From positions 38,036-102,035 of the forward strand of contig CAKPYV010000003.1 of NCBI GenBank assembly GCA_934203205.1: a DNA stretch of 64,000 nt. Direction: 5' to 3'. The DNA is from an uncultured Anaerovibrio sp. (GTDB lineage: Bacteria > Bacillota > Negativicutes > Selenomonadales > Selenomonadaceae). Position numbers and translations under genes: made by a program. The notes under the pieces were generated by a model. That model saw only the letters and a list, made by a program, of their open reading frames with translations, was not told the origin of the DNA and searched no databases. Positions 35,985-45,516 of the stretch are shown in pieces (the first letter of the stretch is position 1; the number at the start of each line of letters is the position of its first letter).

Positions 35985-37592
35985 TTATACACTATAGTCT
36001 ACACCCCTGGAAATCTGGTTGCCTTGGCTATCCAGAACTACTTCCTGATTTTCCTGGCTGTTTTCCAGTTCTGCTGCCAGATTCTCACTGGACTCCTCAA
36101 AGTCCTGCAAATCTGCCTGCTGACTGCGTACCTGCTGGCCCTGTTGCTGGTAGAAACCCTGCTGTCCCTGGTCCTGTGGCAACTGTCCATCCGGCAAGCC
36201 AGTATGTACCTCCACATTATCCACCTTGATACCCTGCTCATCCAATTGCTGTTTGAGCTGAGTCATAGTTGTTTCCAGAATAGCTCTTACCTGGGCATTA
36301 TCTGTATGGAAGGTAGCTGTTACGCCCCCATTACCATTAACAGACACCTTGAGACTAAGCTGTCCCAGATGCTCTGGATTCAGCTTGATAATCATCTGAC
36401 TATCTGTGCCCCTCTGCAAAAGCTTGGCCTGTTCTACAATCTGCTGAGGCACATTGTAGGTTTCCCTGGCCTGATTGGTCTGGGCAGCATTGCCATCCAC
36501 CTTCTGAGTGGCACCAATCTGATTGTCCAGATTCTGCTGGAAGCTTAGGCCCTGATTTGCTGCAGAATCATTCTCTACAGCCTTGCTATCCTGCTGACCT
36601 GGTACAACCACATCGAAGCTGGCCTCTCCCTGAAGCTGACTGCCCTGCTGTTGTCCCTGACCATTAGTCATAGACTGCTGGCCATTCGTAACAGGCATAT
36701 TCTGTTGCAGCTGACCTTCAGATTCTACAACCTCCAGTCCATCTGTCAGATTAGCCAACTGAGTCATGGAAACTCCATCCTCCTGAACCTGCTGTACTGC
36801 TGGCTGAGAAGTATAGGCTCCCTGCTGTCCAGCCAAAAGATTCAGCATTTGCTGGTTTTTAACCTGCTGAGACTGCTGTACTACCACATTACCTGCATTA
36901 TCCTTATTCTGAGCTGGCTTACTGCCCAACAAGGCTGCAATATCATTAGGTGTATAGCTTTCCTGAGCCTTTACTGGCTGTTCAGCAGTTACTGCTGCAG
37001 TCTCTACCTTCTGAACCTGCTCCATCATCTGTACAGGCTGAAGACTATCCACTGGATTCTCCTGCTGATTGGCCTGCTGGAATATTCCTGCCAGAGCCTT
37101 GTCACCTGCCAACTGTCCCTGAACAGTCTGCAATCTGGTATCACCCTTGAAATAGGTATTTAGCTCTGCCATAGGTATATCCTGCACCAAGGATGCCTGG
37201 GCTTCTGCTGCTAACAAAGCAGCTGCCTGAGGATTCTGCTGAGTTCCCTGAGTCTGCTGATTACTCTGATCTTCCACTTCTCCCTTGCCCTTATCCTGGG
37301 CCTTGGTCTGTGGCTTTTCCCCCTGTGGCTGGCTTGCTTCAGAAGTCTCCTGAGGCTCGCTCTGGTTATCAGCTGTATCTACAGCCTTATCCTTCACATT
37401 GCTATCATTCTTGGTGTAATCAGCATCCTTGCTTACATCATTCTTGTTCCTGGCCTGCTGAGCCTGATCCAAGGTCTGAGAGAAATTCTCCTGCTTAGTG
37501 TTGACAGTTCTGGTGCTAGCTTTGGAATTAACCTTGACAGCTTCCTTGCTGCTGCCTGCATTAAGGGAAAAAACATTGACGTTATTACTCAC
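35985..37592 (-). CDS. fliK: Hook-length control protein FliK
   Basis: 535 aa. A very long Gln/Asn/Ala-rich low-complexity N-terminal and central region (about 1-400) leads to the C-terminal Flg_hook domain (about 400-490) with LNPEHLGQLSLKVSVNGNG. It measures hook length and triggers the FlhB switch. GTG at 37592 lies 5 bases from GGGAGGTG and is preferred over the upstream frame extension. The Gln content is high even for FliK. Confidence 0.9.
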   Translation of the reverse strand: MSNNVNVFSLNAGSSKEAVKVNSKASTRTVNTKQENFSQTLDQAQQARNKNDVSKDADYTKNDSNVKDKAVDTADNQSEPQETSEASQPQGEKPQTKAQDKGKGEVEDQSNQQTQGTQQNPQAAALLAAEAQASLVQDIPMAELNTYFKGDTRLQTVQGQLAGDKALAGIFQQANQQENPVDSLQPVQMMEQVQKVETAAVTAEQPVKAQESYTPNDIAALLGSKPAQNKDNAGNVVVQQSQQVKNQQMLNLLAGQQGAYTSQPAVQQVQEDGVSMTQLANLTDGLEVVESEGQLQQNMPVTNGQQSMTNGQGQQQGSQLQGEASFDVVVPGQQDSKAVENDSAANQGLSFQQNLDNQIGATQKVDGNAAQTNQARETYNVPQQIVEQAKLLQRGTDSQMIIKLNPEHLGQLSLKVSVNGNGGVTATFHTDNAQVRAILETTMTQLKQQLDEQGIKVDNVEVHTGLPDGQLPQDQGQQGFYQQQGQQVRSQQADLQDFEESSENLAAELENSQENQEVVLDSQGNQISRGVDYSV

Positions 37593-37650
37593 AATTTCAC
37601 CTCCCTTCAATAATATCGTATATCTAAGCACAAGTGCTTAATACGCTATC

Positions 37651-38256
37651 CTATTGCAGCTGTTGCTGCTGAACTGCACCATTCTCGTTGGTTACCTGCT
37701 GTACTCTTTTGGGAGCACCTACGTACATAATCTTGGAAATCGTGGCTGCTCTATCAGGATCAAATTCCGTCAAGATTTGCGAAACCTGAGACTCATCCAT
37801 ACGTTGGAAAATAGCAATGACAATATCATTATCCATAGTTTCCAAAATCTTTGCTGCATCTGCAGGCTTCATTTCATTGTACAATCTTGCCAATTTGGAC
37901 ACACGCTTTTTTTCGTCAGCCTGTCTCTGCTGGGTTAGCTTGTCGATTTCCTTTTGCGTAAGCTTCACAGGCTTGGATTTTTCGCTATCCTTCTTAACCT
38001 TGTCAGTTTCCTGTACATCCTTTTCATCTGGTACTGAGGATTCATTATCCACTGGCTTGGCAAAGAACTGGCCTACAACCGGCATATTATATAGCCCCAA
38101 CTTTTTATTCATTTCATCAGAATCAAAAATCTGCAGGTAAATACCTAGGAAAAATCCCGCTATAACCAGCACCAATAGCAAAAATCCCTTACCAAATTTC
38201 TTTAACCGGCTTTGCTTTTTTACTGGCTCCTGCTCTGCATTATCCTTAGTTGCCAT
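37651..38256 (-). CDS. MotE/YlxF-like flagellar protein
   Basis: 201 aa. One transmembrane helix (about 25-42), a Lys/Glu-rich coiled coil (about 70-120), and a C-terminal MgtE-N-like repeat (MKPADAAKILETMDNDIVIAIFQRMDESQ). In Bacillus ylxF lies in the same spot after fliJ; related MotE proteins support the stator. The match is to the domain; the role here is inferred. Confidence 0.8.
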   Translation of the reverse strand: MATKDNAEQEPVKKQSRLKKFGKGFLLLVLVIAGFFLGIYLQIFDSDEMNKKLGLYNMPVVGQFFAKPVDNESSVPDEKDVQETDKVKKDSEKSKPVKLTQKEIDKLTQQRQADEKKRVSKLARLYNEMKPADAAKILETMDNDIVIAIFQRMDESQVSQILTEFDPDRAATISKIMYVGAPKRVQQVTNENGAVQQQQLQ

Positions 38257-38269
38257 TCTACCACCCTAA

Positions 38270-38863
38270 TTAACGATAAATATCCAATACCTTATTAACA
38301 TAATCCTGTGTTTCTCTATAAGGCGGAATACCATTATATTCCTTTACAGCCTGGGGACCGGCATTATAGGCTGCCACAGCCTTCTGCACATCGCCGCCAA
38401 AGGTATCCATCATCTGTCTGAGGTATTTGGCGCCCCCCTCAATATTTTGACGCTTGTCATAGGGATTTACCCCCAGTCCTGCTGCCGTCTCAGGCATCAG
38501 CTGCATAACTCCCACTGCGCCGGCAGGAGAAACCGCCTCCTGATTGCCACCAGACTCTGTCTGAGCCACTGCAGCCACCAATCTTGGATCTACCTGATAT
38601 CTAGCTGCAGCCTCCTTTATCAGGCTGTTTGTATCGCCAGAAATATTTAGCCCCACTGCCCCTCTGGACTCCATGCTCATAGCCTTGTCCAGCTCGGTAG
38701 CAAAGCTGCCATTCTCCAGCCGTTGAGGCTTTTCCTGCTCAACACCGCCTGTTGCGGCAGTTTTATTTACATTTTCTTGATAGTTGTCTGTATTTATACC
38801 AAACCGCATATTTAACTCGTCAATACGATGTATTATGCTATTCAAACCTTCTATCTGCATCAT
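38270..38863 (-). CDS. Lytic transglycosylase (SLT domain)
   Basis: 197 aa. SLT catalytic domain (about 82-190) with the catalytic Glu in AVAQTESGGNQ and the motifs AVGVMQLMPETA and AVAAYNAGPQAV. No obvious signal peptide; it may be exported through the flagellar apparatus, and would open peptidoglycan for the rod. Its place between fliJ and the motE-like gene supports a flagellar role. Confidence 0.88.
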   Translation of the reverse strand: MMQIEGLNSIIHRIDELNMRFGINTDNYQENVNKTAATGGVEQEKPQRLENGSFATELDKAMSMESRGAVGLNISGDTNSLIKEAAARYQVDPRLVAAVAQTESGGNQEAVSPAGAVGVMQLMPETAAGLGVNPYDKRQNIEGGAKYLRQMMDTFGGDVQKAVAAYNAGPQAVKEYNGIPPYRETQDYVNKVLDIYR

Positions 38864-38899
38864 ATAAATTCACTTCCCATTTTTTCAGGCCTCCACAGT

Positions 38900-39352
38900 C
38901 TAGCTGCGATTGCGGAAAAATAACTGTCCGCCTATCTCATCCAGCTGCTTCTGCTCCTCCTGCAAAGCCTCGCTCATATACTGCTGCAATCTTTTCTCCC
39001 GCAGCTGCTCTATGCTTTTCAGTTTATTCATAATAGCTATCAGCTCATGCATTTTTTGCTGTCTGACAGCCTGCTTTTCCATAATAGTATGCTGCTGAGC
39101 TTCAATCTGCTCTCGCTTCCAGTTGAAGAAGCTGTTAAAGGTCATAAGACGTCCCAGGCTAATGGTTTTGCCCTCTCCGGTCAGCTCGTCATAATCCTTG
39201 TGCCCCTGAGCCATTTCCTGCAGATACACCTGCAGAGTAGCTCTGGCCTCCTCCACCTCTTTGGTGGCTGTTGCCAGGGCAACCTGAGCCTTTTCCTTAT
39301 TCATTCTTGTCACCTTTAACAGTGTCTCCAACTTAAAACGAAATTTCTTCAT
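38900..39352 (-). CDS. fliJ: Flagellar export chaperone FliJ
   Basis: 150 aa, almost entirely coiled coil (KKFRFKLETLLKVTRMNKEK start is characteristic). It binds FliI and helps deliver substrates. ATG at 39352 lies one base after the fliI stop, so the upstream part of the open frame is not used. Confidence 0.92.
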   Translation of the reverse strand: MKKFRFKLETLLKVTRMNKEKAQVALATATKEVEEARATLQVYLQEMAQGHKDYDELTGEGKTISLGRLMTFNSFFNWKREQIEAQQHTIMEKQAVRQQKMHELIAIMNKLKSIEQLREKRLQQYMSEALQEEQKQLDEIGGQLFFRNRS

Positions 39353-39353
39353 G

Positions 39354-40667
39354 CTATATACCTTCCAGCCTCTGGATGGTTTCCTCGAAGCTCTGAACCT
39401 CAAATACACCCTGACACAGGAAATCATTTATGGCATCAATCTTCTGTACAGCCTCATCAATCTTAGGACTTGATCCCTTTACATAAGCTCCTATGTGTAT
39501 CAAATCCTCAGCCTCCTTGTACACTGCCATCAAGGCTCTCAGCTTACGATTGGCCTCCATATGCTCCTTGGGTACCACTGCTGACATAACTCGGCTAACG
39601 CTGGCCAATACATCAATAGCTGGGAAATGATTCTGAGCTGCAATATTTCTGGACAACACAATATGTCCATCCAAAATACTACGCACTGCATCTGCAATAG
39701 GCTCATTCATATCATCGCCATCAACCAGAACGGTATAAATACCGGTAATGGAGCCCTTAGCACTGGTGCCAGCTCTTTCTAGCAATCTTGGCAAAAGAGC
39801 AAAAACTGATGGGGTATAACCTCTGGTAGCAGGTGGTTCACCTACCGTCAATCCGACCTCACGCTGAGCCATAGCAAAACGGGTAACAGAGTCCATCATC
39901 AAAACTACCTTGCGGCCTCTATCCCGGAAATACTCCGCTATAGCTGTAGCCGTCAAAGCACCCTTGATACGAACCAGGGCTGGCTTATCTGAGGTAGCTA
40001 CCACCACCACAGAACGCTTCAAGCCTTCCTCCCCCAAATCCCGCTCAATAAATTCCTTTACCTCACGGCCACGCTCTCCTACCAGAGCAATAACGCTAAT
40101 ATCTGCTTCAGTATTTCTGGCAATCATACTCAGCAACGTGGATTTACCTACGCCGCTGCCTGCCATAATACCAATACGCTGTCCCTGTCCCATAGTAATC
40201 AGTCCATCAATGGCTCTAACTCCTACATAAAGAGAATCCTTGATAACAGGTCTTTCCAAGGGCGCTGGCGGATCAGCCTGAATAGGATATTCCTTCTGAC
40301 AAAGAATCGGTCCCTTACCATCTATAGGGTTCCCCAAGCCATCTATAACTCTCCCCAAAAGCTCTGGCCCAACCTTGACCTGCAGCACCTTCTGGGCAGA
40401 AATAACCTGACAGCCTGGACCAATACCCTTGGTTTCTCCCAAAGGCATAAGCAGCACATATCCCTCTCGGAAGCCTACCACTTCTGCTGGCAGAGGCTCC
40501 ACATCCTCAAAGTGGGAGTGTACATAGCACAGTTCTCCCATGCTGACATTTGGGCCGTTACATTCGATAACCAGACCAACAATCTGGACAACCTTGCCTA
40601 TCATATTCATAGACTTGCAATGTTCTATAGCAGTATTGAATTTTTCCAGATTGATGTTTATATCCAT
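39354..40667 (-). CDS. fliI: Flagellum-specific ATPase FliI
   Basis: 437 aa ATPase of the flagellar type III export apparatus. Walker A GIMAGSGVGKSTLLSMIA, Walker B region VVLMMDSVTRFAMAQREVGL, and the catalytic GERGREVKEF motif are intact. Its ATG overlaps the fliH stop by one base. Confidence 0.97.
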   Translation of the reverse strand: MDININLEKFNTAIEHCKSMNMIGKVVQIVGLVIECNGPNVSMGELCYVHSHFEDVEPLPAEVVGFREGYVLLMPLGETKGIGPGCQVISAQKVLQVKVGPELLGRVIDGLGNPIDGKGPILCQKEYPIQADPPAPLERPVIKDSLYVGVRAIDGLITMGQGQRIGIMAGSGVGKSTLLSMIARNTEADISVIALVGERGREVKEFIERDLGEEGLKRSVVVVATSDKPALVRIKGALTATAIAEYFRDRGRKVVLMMDSVTRFAMAQREVGLTVGEPPATRGYTPSVFALLPRLLERAGTSAKGSITGIYTVLVDGDDMNEPIADAVRSILDGHIVLSRNIAAQNHFPAIDVLASVSRVMSAVVPKEHMEANRKLRALMAVYKEAEDLIHIGAYVKGSSPKIDEAVQKIDAINDFLCQGVFEVQSFEETIQRLEGI

Positions 40668-41464
40668 TATTTCATTACATTCCTAACTGCCTGTTCCACC
40701 AGCCGCAGCTGAGTCGCTACGCCTGCATCCACTACACCATTAGGGGATTCCACCAAACAATCCCCTGCTTTCAGAGAACCATCTGATTGAACCTCCAGCT
40801 GTCCGCTGCCCTCCAACTGGGCCTGCAGCTCTGACTGGGCCATCATTACCAGCTCATACGCCTCTGGTGCTACTTTCACCACAACCTTAGGCTGATCCTT
40901 TACCTTTTGTATGGCTTCCTGTACCAAAGGCAGAATCATCTGAGGCACATCTATAAAGTGACGAGGCAAAATCTTATTGGCAATCTTCAATACCATTTCA
41001 GCAATGGTATTCTCTGCCGAAGTAACATAATCCTGACAAGCTGTCTGAGCCTCTTTGAGAAGCCGTTCTGCTCCAGCATTGGCATCCACCAATATCTGAT
41101 GCTGCTCCTCTCGAATCTGCTGAGCACCAGTCTCCCGGCCCTCTGCCAAGCCCTGCTCATAGCCTTGCTTTTTAGCCTCCTCCTGAAGAGAGGCTGCCTT
41201 GTTCTGTGTATCCAGCATCAGCTTATCTGCTTCTGCCTTGGCTTCCTGACGAATAATCTCTGCCTGAATCTGGGCATCCTTTAGAAGCTGGCTAGCCTTT
41301 GCCTCCTTGTGACGGATTTCTGCCAGCATATGCTCCTGGGCCTCAGGTGTCATCAGCTCTTCCTCTGCCTGGGCTCCCTCCTCATTGGCAGAAACCACCA
41401 TAGTAGGTACAGCTACAAACTTTGGCTCATCATTATAGATGGCACCCTTTATTACCCTAGACAA
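40667..41464 (-). CDS. fliH: Flagellar assembly protein FliH
   Basis: 265 aa. A long coiled coil (about 45-150: EIRHKEAKASQLLKDAQIQA) leads to a C-terminal domain (DAGVATQLRLVEQAVRNV) that binds FliI and restrains its ATPase. A TTG start at 41464 overlaps the fliG end by 8 bases; AGGGTG lies upstream. The start is less certain than the rest. Confidence 0.88.
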   Translation of the reverse strand: MSRVIKGAIYNDEPKFVAVPTMVVSANEEGAQAEEELMTPEAQEHMLAEIRHKEAKASQLLKDAQIQAEIIRQEAKAEADKLMLDTQNKAASLQEEAKKQGYEQGLAEGRETGAQQIREEQHQILVDANAGAERLLKEAQTACQDYVTSAENTIAEMVLKIANKILPRHFIDVPQMILPLVQEAIQKVKDQPKVVVKVAPEAYELVMMAQSELQAQLEGSGQLEVQSDGSLKAGDCLVESPNGVVDAGVATQLRLVEQAVRNVMK

Positions 41465-42476
41465 TCATTTCGTCACCCTTTCCTCTGGAGACTACAATAT
41501 CGCCCTTATCCTCCAATGCTCTGATAACATTTACAATCTTCTGCTGAGCTTCCTCAACATCTCTTATCTTTACAGGGCCCATGTATTCAATTTCCTCACG
41601 AAGCATATCGCCAGCACGCTTGGACATATTCTTGTAAATCTTGTCGGCAACTTCCTTGTTGGTTGCCTTCAAAGCCAGGGACAAATCCTTGGTATCTACT
41701 TCTCGGAGTACCATCTGGAGACTTCGGTCATCCAGCATAACGATATCCTCGAATACAAACATGAGCTTCTTGATTTCCTCGGTAAGTTCTGGATTCTCCA
41801 CTTCCAGATTTTCGATAATGGACTTCTCTGTAGTACGATCCACACGGTTCAATACCTCTACGATGGCCTTTACGCCGCCTGCATCGCTGAAATCCTGAGT
41901 AACCAAAGCGGATAGCTTCCGCTCCAACACCCGCTCTACCTCTCTTAGTACCTCTGGAGAGGTTCTATCCATAACGGCAATACGTTTGGCAACCTCTGCC
42001 TGTCTCTCCTGAGGCAGGGAGGTCAAAATGGTAGCTGCCTGATCTGGATCCAAATAGGCCATGATCAAGGCAATGGTCTGAGGATGCTCATTCTGAATAA
42101 AATTCAACAGCTGAGCTGGATCCGTCTTGTGCAGAAAATCAAAAGGACGTACCTGCAGGCTGGTAGTCAGCCTGCTGATAATAGTAGTCGCCCTTTCTGA
42201 GCCCAAGGCCTTCTCCAAGATGTTCTGAGCATATTCCAAACCACCCTGGGACAGATAATTCTTGGCCATAGCCATCTGATAAAATTCTGAAATAACTGCC
42301 TTCTTTTCTTCAGGAGTAACCTGCTTGTGATTGGCAATCTCCAGAGTCACCTTTTCAATTTCCTCGTCATTCATATGCTTGAATAACATAGATGAATATT
42401 CAGGCCCCAGTACGATAAATAATATTGCTGCCTTTTGCTGATTATTCAGCTCCGGCTCACCACCATACATATCCAT
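41457..42476 (-). CDS. fliG: Flagellar motor switch protein FliG
   Basis: 339 aa with three ARM-like domains; the C-terminal charged helix that contacts stators (DDRSLQMVLREVDTKDLSLALKAT) and the EHPQTIALIM motif of the middle domain are clear. It generates torque in the C-ring. GGAGGAC precedes the ATG. Confidence 0.97.
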   Translation of the reverse strand: MDMYGGEPELNNQQKAAILFIVLGPEYSSMLFKHMNDEEIEKVTLEIANHKQVTPEEKKAVISEFYQMAMAKNYLSQGGLEYAQNILEKALGSERATTIISRLTTSLQVRPFDFLHKTDPAQLLNFIQNEHPQTIALIMAYLDPDQAATILTSLPQERQAEVAKRIAVMDRTSPEVLREVERVLERKLSALVTQDFSDAGGVKAIVEVLNRVDRTTEKSIIENLEVENPELTEEIKKLMFVFEDIVMLDDRSLQMVLREVDTKDLSLALKATNKEVADKIYKNMSKRAGDMLREEIEYMGPVKIRDVEEAQQKIVNVIRALEDKGDIVVSRGKGDEMIV

Positions 42477-42481
42477 AATTT

Positions 42482-44068
42482 TTAGTCCTCCGACAACCAG
42501 GTCTTAACCAGCATTGCCATTTCAGCAGGCTTATTGCGGATAAGATCCTCAATAGTCTGACGCTCTGACAGATGCTCCTGTTCTTCCTGAGTCATTTCCT
42601 CAGGCTCTATCTCGCCATTCTCCAGCATAGCAGCACGGGCCTCCTCAGCACGCTGTCTCTCCAGCTCAGCCTCTTCCTCTGCCAAACGGGCAGCCTCGGC
42701 CTCAGCCTCCAGACGCTTCTTGCGCTTCCAGTAGAAGTAACCAGCTATACCGCCTATCAACAGCAGAATAGCTGCTACAATCAAAGCAATCTTCATATTC
42801 TCTGCATCCTTGGCTGCCTGTTCCTCCGCTGCCTGCTTATCAGCAGCCTCAGTGCTAAATGGCAACGGCTCAACAGATACAGTATCACCACGGTCTGCAT
42901 TAATGCCCACAGCAGAAGCTACAGAACGCTGAATGCTTTCCTGCTGTGCCTGAGTAATATCCTCATTAACCAAAACCGCAATATTTACACGCTTAATGGA
43001 ACCTGGAGAAGCCACCGTCTTTTCCTTGGCCTCATTAATTTCATAATTCTTGGTGCTTTCCTTTTTGGAATAATTAGCATTGCTATTGTTGTTCTGAGCC
43101 ACATAGCCAGGTACGTTAGACTGCGCACCAGCTGGTCCTCCTGGTGAATTGGAGGTGCCATTATAGGACTCATTAATAGTCTGCTCACTGCGAATGATAC
43201 CAGAATCATCCACTACTGGTGTATAGGTCTGGGTATCAGTCTGGCGCTGATCAAAGTCCAGCTCCACATTTACCCGCACATAGGAATGTCCTACGCCTAT
43301 GGCCTGATCCAGCATGGACTGTACATCCTTCTGCATCCGCTCCTGCACCTTGCGAGTCATATCCAGCTGAGTCATGGTCTTGATGCTGACATTATCCTCA
43401 TCCTCGTCTGGATCATTGAGAATCTTGCCAGTTTCGTCCACCACGGTAATATTCTCTGGCACCAATCCCTGCACACTGCGGGAAGCCAGATTCACAATAC
43501 CCTTAATTTCCTTTTTATTCAACTGCTGATTAGGCTTCAGCTTCAACATAATGGAAGCAGTGGCTGGTTTTTCATTCTTTTTGTACAGGCTGTCCTCTGG
43601 CAATACAATATGTACTCTTGCCTTTTCCACAGCCTCAATCTGTTCAATAGTACGAGTCAGCTCACCCTGCAGGGCCTGCAGATAATTCACCTTGTTCTGG
43701 AATTCTGTTACCCCCAGCTTGCTATCATCGAATATTTCAAAGCCCTTGTTGCCCCGAGGCAATCCCTCGGTGGCCAGATTCAGTCTAGCCTCATGGACAT
43801 TGGCCGAAGGCACCAGTATCGTGGTTCCCTGCTTGGTTTCCTGAACCTCATAATTTACCTTGGACTCCTTTAGCTTGGCAGCTACCTCGCCTGCGTCCTT
43901 GGTTTCCATATTAGTAAACAACGGTACCATATCTGGCTTGCTGCCTAGGGAAAAACTGGCAGCCAAAATAACTATCAGCAGCAGTACCACACCGCCGATA
44001 GCCATATAATGCTGCTTTTTTGTCAATCTGCCCCATAGCTGCAGATATTTTTCCTTTAAATCACCCAT
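42482..44068 (-). CDS. fliF: MS-ring protein FliF
   Basis: 528 aa. Transmembrane helices near residues 22-44 and 425-446 frame the ring-building domains; the C-terminal tail (LAEEEAELERQRAEEARA and beyond) binds FliG. The Ser/Asn-rich middle (about 290-340) is typical of the variable region. ATG at 44068 is chosen over the GTG one codon upstream. Confidence 0.96.
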   Translation of the reverse strand: MGDLKEKYLQLWGRLTKKQHYMAIGGVVLLLIVILAASFSLGSKPDMVPLFTNMETKDAGEVAAKLKESKVNYEVQETKQGTTILVPSANVHEARLNLATEGLPRGNKGFEIFDDSKLGVTEFQNKVNYLQALQGELTRTIEQIEAVEKARVHIVLPEDSLYKKNEKPATASIMLKLKPNQQLNKKEIKGIVNLASRSVQGLVPENITVVDETGKILNDPDEDEDNVSIKTMTQLDMTRKVQERMQKDVQSMLDQAIGVGHSYVRVNVELDFDQRQTDTQTYTPVVDDSGIIRSEQTINESYNGTSNSPGGPAGAQSNVPGYVAQNNNSNANYSKKESTKNYEINEAKEKTVASPGSIKRVNIAVLVNEDITQAQQESIQRSVASAVGINADRGDTVSVEPLPFSTEAADKQAAEEQAAKDAENMKIALIVAAILLLIGGIAGYFYWKRKKRLEAEAEAARLAEEEAELERQRAEEARAAMLENGEIEPEEMTQEEQEHLSERQTIEDLIRNKPAEMAMLVKTWLSED

Positions 44069-44116
44069 CACAAAATCCCCTTGCTATGCAGTATAAATCT
44101 CATCAATTACAAACTA

Positions 44117-44419
44117 TCAAACCTGCATACGCATGATTTCCTGATAGGCCTCTACCGCTTTATTGCGTACGGCCAGTGTCAGCTGCAAGGCAATATCTGC
44201 CTTTTCCGCAGCAATCACTACCTGTGATATATCCTCAACCTGTCCTGCCGCCAGAGCCTTGCTCATTTCACTAGACTCCTGCTGCAAAGTGTTTACCTCA
44301 CCTAAAGCATTTTTCAGATATTCGCCAAAGGCCGGCACTGTCTGGGCTGTTTTGTCCTCACCCAAATGGCTTTCTGCCTGCATTTTTACCGGAGTCATCT
44401 GTAATGCTTCTATTTCCAT
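44117..44419 (-). CDS. fliE: Hook-basal body protein FliE
   Basis: 100 aa; LNxVNxLQ-type helix (FGEYLKNALGEVNTLQQES) and C-terminal VIAAEKADIALQLTLAVRNKAVEAYQEIMRMQV pattern define FliE, the MS-ring to rod adapter. GAGGTG lies 5 bases before ATG. Confidence 0.95.
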   Translation of the reverse strand: MEIEALQMTPVKMQAESHLGEDKTAQTVPAFGEYLKNALGEVNTLQQESSEMSKALAAGQVEDISQVVIAAEKADIALQLTLAVRNKAVEAYQEIMRMQV

Positions 44420-44435
44420 TATTTCACCTCATTTA

Positions 44436-44891
44436 TTACTTGCTTATATTCAATGCCTGCTGAGCCATGCTCTTAGCTGCATTAATAGTTGTCACATTAG
44501 CCTCATAAGCTCTGGAAGCTGTAATCATATCAACCATCTCGGTAACAATATCCACATTGGGAAACTCCACATAACCATCTGCGTTAGCATCAGGATGACC
44601 TGGATCATAGACCAGCTTGCCCATGCTATCATCAGTACCGATACCTATAGCTCTAACACCATCACCGGCTCTATTTTTGCCACTCTTATTCATTGCTCCT
44701 TCCAGCATAGCTGAAAAACTGTTTTTTTCCGCCTCTCTTGGCTGAAAAATAACATATTTGCGTTTGAAAGGGCCTCCAGCCACAGTTCTTGTAGAGTTGA
44801 CATTTGCTATATTATTGGATATTACATCCATTCTCAGACGCTCTGCTGTCAACCCGGAAGCTGCTGCGTCAATACCGCCAAACATACTCAT
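44436..44891 (-). CDS. flgC: Proximal rod protein FlgC
   Basis: 151 aa. N-terminal Flg_bb_rod motif LRMDVISNNIANVNSTRT and C-terminal YVEFPNVDIVTEMVDMITASRAYEANVT are classic FlgC features. Confidence 0.96.
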   Translation of the reverse strand: MSMFGGIDAAASGLTAERLRMDVISNNIANVNSTRTVAGGPFKRKYVIFQPREAEKNSFSAMLEGAMNKSGKNRAGDGVRAIGIGTDDSMGKLVYDPGHPDANADGYVEFPNVDIVTEMVDMITASRAYEANVTTINAAKSMAQQALNISK

Positions 44892-44918
44892 TGCACTTTC
44901 TCCAATCTATATATCAGC

Positions 44919-45335
44919 TTATTTACTGCTTATGACATTCTTTACACCCTGAATATAGCCACCTAGCTTTTTGGCCATAGCATTGTAGTAAATCTGGTTC
45001 TTGGCTAAATCCGCCATTTCAAAGTCAATATCTACATTATTGCCATCCACCCGCATGGTGGTAGTATCATCCAGACAAACTGCCGCTCTCGCCTTACTGC
45101 TCATAGCCTGTGGCAAATGTCTATCCCTGGTCCTCACCATTTTCAGCTTGTTCTTATCCTCTCCCATTCCAAGCTCTTTGGCCAGCAAAGTTTCAAACAC
45201 CACATCGCTGCGCTTAAAATGGGGAGTATTAACGTTGGCAATATTGTTGCTAATAACCTCCTGACGAAGGTTAGCAGCCTCCATGCCACGCTGCATATAA
45301 TTAAATGATGGTGAATTCAAAATCTGATCCAGCAT
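44919..45335 (-). CDS. flgB: Proximal rod protein FlgB
   Basis: 138 aa. Flg_bb_rod motif LRQEVISNNIANVNTPHFKRSDV and the usual FlgB C terminus are present. ATG at 45335 has GAGGAAG upstream. It heads the flagellar locus; a TG-extended -10 promoter is upstream and the codY terminator is beyond that. Confidence 0.95.
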   Translation of the reverse strand: MLDQILNSPSFNYMQRGMEAANLRQEVISNNIANVNTPHFKRSDVVFETLLAKELGMGEDKNKLKMVRTRDRHLPQAMSSKARAAVCLDDTTTMRVDGNNVDIDFEMADLAKNQIYYNAMAKKLGGYIQGVKNVISSK

Positions 45336-45381
45336 GAATACCCACTTCCTCATCGTAATAAAAATACTAACATCTTTCTAT

Positions 45382-45390
45382 ATTCTAGCA
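45382..45390 (-). promoter_or_regulatory. Extended -10 promoter at the head of the flagellar locus
   Basis: TGCTAGAAT on the minus strand is a TG-extended -10 about 45 bases before flgB. No clear -35 hexamer. The same TGCTAGAATATA string occurs upstream of dnaG. Confidence 0.45.
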
Positions 45391-45464
45391 TTTTTTTCAT
45401 AAATTAAGAAGTATTTTTTTCACAATAATTTCATATAACAAAAAATAGTGCAAAAGTTACAAGC

Positions 45465-45502
45465 AAAAAGCTGTGATAAAACATTTTTTGCTTCACCACA
45501 GC
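45465..45502 (-). terminator. codY terminator
   Basis: An 11-bp stem including G-T pairs (GCTGTGGTGAA / TTTATCACAGC) followed by TTTTTGCTTG on the minus strand, 15 bases after codY. Confidence 0.7.
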
Positions 45503-45516
45503 CTCATCTTACCTAT

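Noticed and set aside
35985..37500. Repeat-like Gln-rich DNA in fliK as a possible tandem repeat array
   Set aside because: No regular repeat unit can be seen; it is a low-complexity coding region usual for FliK.
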